This document shows, in pieces, positions 61,300 to 64,000 of a DNA stretch of 64,000 nucleotides. The translations under genes were made by a program, and so were the position numbers. How positions within the stretch are numbered: the first letter of the stretch is position 1; every line of letters begins with the position of its first letter. This DNA comes from VXYL01 sp963422285 (GTDB lineage: Bacteria > Pseudomonadota > Gammaproteobacteria > Pseudomonadales > Azotimanducaceae), in assembly GCA_963422285.2 (NCBI GenBank), contig CAXXJO010000001.1, positions 372,001 to 436,000 of the forward strand. Reading direction: 5' to 3'. The notes under the pieces were generated by a model, which did no database searches, had not been told where the DNA came from, and saw only the letters and a program-made list of their open reading frames with translations.

Positions 61300-61755
61300 T
61301 CAACGGCTTCGCCACCACGTTGCCGCCAGCACGATCATCGCCGCAAAGCCGGCCAGCGCCAGCGCGGGAATCGAGAAGCCCTGGTCGGCACATTCGCCAG
61401 TGCCGGTGGTCATAGCGCGCAGGATGTCCAGCAGCGGAAAGACGTCGATCAGATAGTCGAAGTCGACGCCGCACTCCGGCACCGCGTCGGCCGGCAGGGT
61501 GAGCAGATAGAGGTGGCGGATGGAGAAGCCGCCGCCAGCCAGGGACGCCAGGATCGTCAGCAGCGGATAGATGCCCCATCGAGGATTGTGAGCGAAGCCG
61601 ATGACGGCGATCAGCCCCGCCACCATCACGAACAAGCGCTGGGTCATGCACAGGGCGCAGGGCGCTTGGCCGAAACCATGCTCGAGGACGAGGGCGACGC
61701 CCACCAATGCCGCCGCCCAGGCAATGGCGGCGAGACTCCAGAACTCCTTGTTCAT
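61300..61755 (-). CDS. dsbB: Disulfide bond formation protein DsbB
   Basis: 151 residues from ATG 61755 with a GGGAGGC-type ribosome site. Four membrane helices carry two periplasmic cysteine pairs: C33 and C36 in APCALCMTQR, and C95 and C122 in AVPECGVDFD and GTGECADQG. DsbB reoxidises DsbA and passes electrons to quinone. No dsbA is adjacent. The gene lies downstream of mrcA on the same strand. Confidence 0.92.
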   Translation of the reverse strand: MNKEFWSLAAIAWAAALVGVALVLEHGFGQAPCALCMTQRLFVMVAGLIAVIGFAHNPRWGIYPLLTILASLAGGGFSIRHLYLLTLPADAVPECGVDFDYLIDVFPLLDILRAMTTGTGECADQGFSIPALALAGFAAMIVLAATWWRSR

Positions 61756-61861
61756 GGGAGCCTCCCCTCGGCGCCCCTGCCGAGGATTCCACGATTCCAC
61801 TGATCCCGGAACATGGTCGGCTATGGTCGCGGATCGACGGCTAGCGGTCAACCGCGACGCT

Positions 61862-64000
61862 TTAGAAAATGTCCTCCGGACGCGTCGTCCCGCCTTGCCG
61901 GGGACGAGAGGTCTGCCTGCCGAGCAGGGCCCGTGCCGGCAGATTTTCGGCGAAGAAGTACTCGAAGCGAGCATCGGGATCGGCGGGATCGGCGATCCGG
62001 CCGGTGTCCTGGTCCACCTTGATGCTGACGATGCCCTCCGGAATCGGCCGCTCCACCACGGGTTCGCCGGCCAGGGCCTGGCCCATGAAATCGATCCATA
62101 TCGTCAGAGGGGTTCTGGAGCCGTACTCCCCCTTGCCAGTGGAGCGCTGACTGTCGAAACCCACCCAGGCAGTGGCTGCCAGATTCGGATGATAGCCGTT
62201 GAACCAAGTATCGGTGGCGTCGTTGGTGGTGCCGGTCTTGCCGGCAATGTCCGTGCGTTCCAGCTCTCGGGCGCGACGGCCAGTGCCGTAGCGAACCACG
62301 TCGCGCAGCATGGAATGCATGACGAAGGCGTTGCGGGAATCGATGGCCCGCACCGCCGACAGCGGCGCGACGCCGCCATCGTCGGCCACCGGGCAGGGGT
62401 CGCAGGCTTGTGGGTGGCGCGGCTGGAATACCACGGCGCCGTCGAGCCGTTCGACGCGCTCGACGATGTGGGGCTGGACGCGAAAGCCGCCGTTGGCGAT
62501 CACCGCATAGGCGCGCGCCATCTCCAGCGGCGTGAACGACATGGTGCCGCCGCCGATGGCGAGCTGCGTATCATGCGGCAGATTGCCGGTTTCGAAGCCG
62601 AAACGGGCCGCATGATCGAGGATGGGTTGCGCCCCAACCCGCATCATCACCCGAATGGATACCAAGTTGACGGATTTGTAGAGCGCTCGGCGCAGCGGCA
62701 TCGGCCCGGTAAAGTGCCCACTGTCGTTGCGGGGTCGGTAGACCGTCTCCCGGTTGGCGTCGTCGAAGACCAGCGGCGCATCCCGGAACATGGTGGCCGG
62801 CGTGACGCCGTTTTCCAGCGCTGCCGAGTAGACGAAGGGCTTGAAGCCGGAGCCCGGCTGCCGCTTCGCTTGCAGCGCATGGTTGAACTGGTTTTCGTGG
62901 AAGTCCCAGCCGCCGACCAGGGCGCGAACGGCGCCGGTTTTCGGATCCAGAGCCACCAAGGCGCCCTGGATGTCAGGCGCTTGGCTCAAACGCCAGTTTC
63001 CGTCGTCGTCCTGTTCGATGCGCACGAAGTCGCCAGGGGCGACGATATCGGCAGCTTGTTTCGGCGCCGGCCCGCGGGCGTCAATGTCGATGAAGGGCCG
63101 TGCCCAGACCAATCCGGCCCAGCTAATGGTGGCAGTCTCGCCGTTGCCGCGCAGCACTTGGATGCTGCGCTGGTCCACCTGGACAACGGCGGCGTGTTCG
63201 AGGGCGCCGACCATGCCCAGTTCGGCAAGCGCTGCCGCGGCGGTGTCCAAAGCCATCGGCCGGGCCTGTTCCTCGTCGGCGGAAACGAGGTCGATCCGCC
63301 CTTCCGCCCCCCGGTAGCCGTGTCGCCGGTCGTATTCCATCAGTCCACGGCGAACCGCCTGCTGAGCGGCTGCCTGGAGCTTCGAGTCGAGGGTGGTGTG
63401 GGCGATGAACCCGGAGTAGATGTCGGTACCGTAGCGGTCAATGAGCTGTTGCCGCACCCATTCGGCGGGATAGGGCGCCGCCAAGTCGATGCCACGCTGG
63501 AATACCTGTGCGGTGATGGGCGCGGCGATGGCCGTCAGGTACTCCTGCTCGCCGATGGAACCCTGCGCCCGCATGCGCCGCAGCACCAGGTTGCGCCGCT
63601 TGAACGCCCACTCCGGGCCGTTGACGGGGTTGCCGCCTTCCGGCTTCTTGATGATCCCTGCCAGCATGGCGAGCTGGGCCAGGTTCAGTTCGTCCACCGG
63701 CTTGCCGTAGTAGGTATGGGCGGCGGCCTGGACGCCATAGGCATGCTTGCCGAAGGACATGATGTTGACGTACAGCTCCAGTATCTCGTCCTTGCCGAGT
63801 TCCTGTTCGAGCTTCAGCGCCAGCAGCATTTCCTTGAACTTGCGGATGAAGATTTGATCTCGGGTGAAGGAGACCACCTTGGCGAGCTGCATGGTGAGGG
63901 TGCTCGCGCCGGTGCGCGCATTCGAGGTCAGCAGGCCGACGATGTCGTTGGCCAAGGAGATGAAGTCGATGCCGGAATGTCGGTAGAAGCGCTTGTCTTC
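61862..64000 (-). CDS. mrcA: Penicillin-binding protein 1A, 5'-truncated by the window edge
   Basis: 712 residues visible, continuing beyond 64000. The glycosyltransferase domain opens EDKRFYRHSGIDF (catalytic Glu motif) with RTGASTLTMQLAK; GKPVDELNLAQLAMLAGIIK follows. An OB-like insert (about 240-330) typical of PBP1A precedes the transpeptidase motifs: active serine in GSGFKPF, SVN in YKSVNLVSI, and KTGT in DIAGKTGTTND. It polymerises and crosslinks peptidoglycan at the inner membrane. In E. coli it works with LpoA. The true start lies outside the window. Confidence 0.95.
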   Translation of the reverse strand, partial: EDKRFYRHSGIDFISLANDIVGLLTSNARTGASTLTMQLAKVVSFTRDQIFIRKFKEMLLALKLEQELGKDEILELYVNIMSFGKHAYGVQAAAHTYYGKPVDELNLAQLAMLAGIIKKPEGGNPVNGPEWAFKRRNLVLRRMRAQGSIGEQEYLTAIAAPITAQVFQRGIDLAAPYPAEWVRQQLIDRYGTDIYSGFIAHTTLDSKLQAAAQQAVRRGLMEYDRRHGYRGAEGRIDLVSADEEQARPMALDTAAAALAELGMVGALEHAAVVQVDQRSIQVLRGNGETATISWAGLVWARPFIDIDARGPAPKQAADIVAPGDFVRIEQDDDGNWRLSQAPDIQGALVALDPKTGAVRALVGGWDFHENQFNHALQAKRQPGSGFKPFVYSAALENGVTPATMFRDAPLVFDDANRETVYRPRNDSGHFTGPMPLRRALYKSVNLVSIRVMMRVGAQPILDHAARFGFETGNLPHDTQLAIGGGTMSFTPLEMARAYAVIANGGFRVQPHIVERVERLDGAVVFQPRHPQACDPCPVADDGGVAPLSAVRAIDSRNAFVMHSMLRDVVRYGTGRRARELERTDIAGKTGTTNDATDTWFNGYHPNLAATAWVGFDSQRSTGKGEYGSRTPLTIWIDFMGQALAGEPVVERPIPEGIVSIKVDQDTGRIADPADPDARFEYFFAENLPARALLGRQTSRPRQGGTTRPEDIF

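Noticed and set aside
1..64000. CRISPR array, prophage, rRNA or tRNA genes
   Set aside because: No regularly spaced repeats, phage structural genes, rRNA segments or cloverleaf-like sequences were found by reading both strands.

Overview
This is a GC-rich bacterial chromosome segment whose gene content and order point to a gammaproteobacterium. The informative neighbourhoods are mraZ-rsmH-ftsL-ftsI-murE, yciO-like-trpS-scpA-scpB-rluB, lptM-lysA-dapF-DUF484-xerC, hemC-hemD-hemX-hemY beside argH, and trxA-rho next to hemB. I saw no rRNA, tRNA, CRISPR array or prophage. Core genes are intact and tightly packed, with many ATGA or GTGA overlaps. Accessory genes between the core blocks are often frameshifted or reduced to C-terminal stubs, and a short repeat family is scattered between genes. 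That mix fits an uncultivated, possibly host-associated lineage with ongoing gene decay; the lifestyle is inference.

Layout. 1-3765 (minus): start of the division and cell-wall cluster, with a promoter and MraZ operator at 3843-3926. 4222-9929 (plus): Nudix hydrolase, ABC ATPase, FtsX-type permease, AttH/CrtC-like lipoprotein and a second Nudix hydrolase. 9946-20121: a lipoprotein, a PLP sulfur-amino-acid enzyme, a DUF4143 ATPase, an ankyrin gene, a glutathione peroxidase, a CaiB-type CoA transferase, a TonB-dependent receptor and a luciferase-like oxidoreductase. 20616-25353: GT2-GtrA glycosyltransferase, an Amt relic, an acyl-CoA carboxyltransferase and a type II restriction-modification pair. 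25731-28615: TauD-like dioxygenase, membrane-anchored C13 peptidase and YciO-like protein. 28676-32413: trpS, scpA, scpB, rluB. 32414-33365: eroded coiled-coil genes. 33366-39059 (minus): xerC, DUF484, dapF, lysA, lptM, argH. 39447-43905: accessory island with a coupled PIN-nuclease/ATPase operon and an IS110 relic. 44317-48209: haem synthesis genes. 48435-51449 (minus): rho, trxA, hemB. 51597-53740: TVP38-flavoprotein pair. 54321-58490: decayed Uma2 and DUF1703-type genes around a second luciferase-like enzyme. 58645-60746: ECF sigma factor, membrane protein and PDZ protein. 60925-64000: flotillin relic, dsbB and the start-truncated mrcA.

Main discoveries. (1) The glutathione peroxidase at 15105-15575 is read through an in-frame TGA exactly at the catalytic residue. 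The TGA is followed by a hairpin with the same apical sequence as the E. coli fdhF SECIS element, so it is very probably a selenoprotein that standard gene callers would split. (2) A three-gene, translationally coupled operon (unknown protein, PIN nuclease, AAA-type ATPase) sits between argH and hemC, which are near neighbours in Pseudomonas. It is the best candidate here for an undescribed conflict or RNA-processing system. (3) At least five copies of a ~100-130 bp intergenic element bounded by 9-bp inverted repeats occur in the window. (4) The mra promoter carries three TGGG boxes at exact 10-bp spacing, as expected of an MraZ operator.
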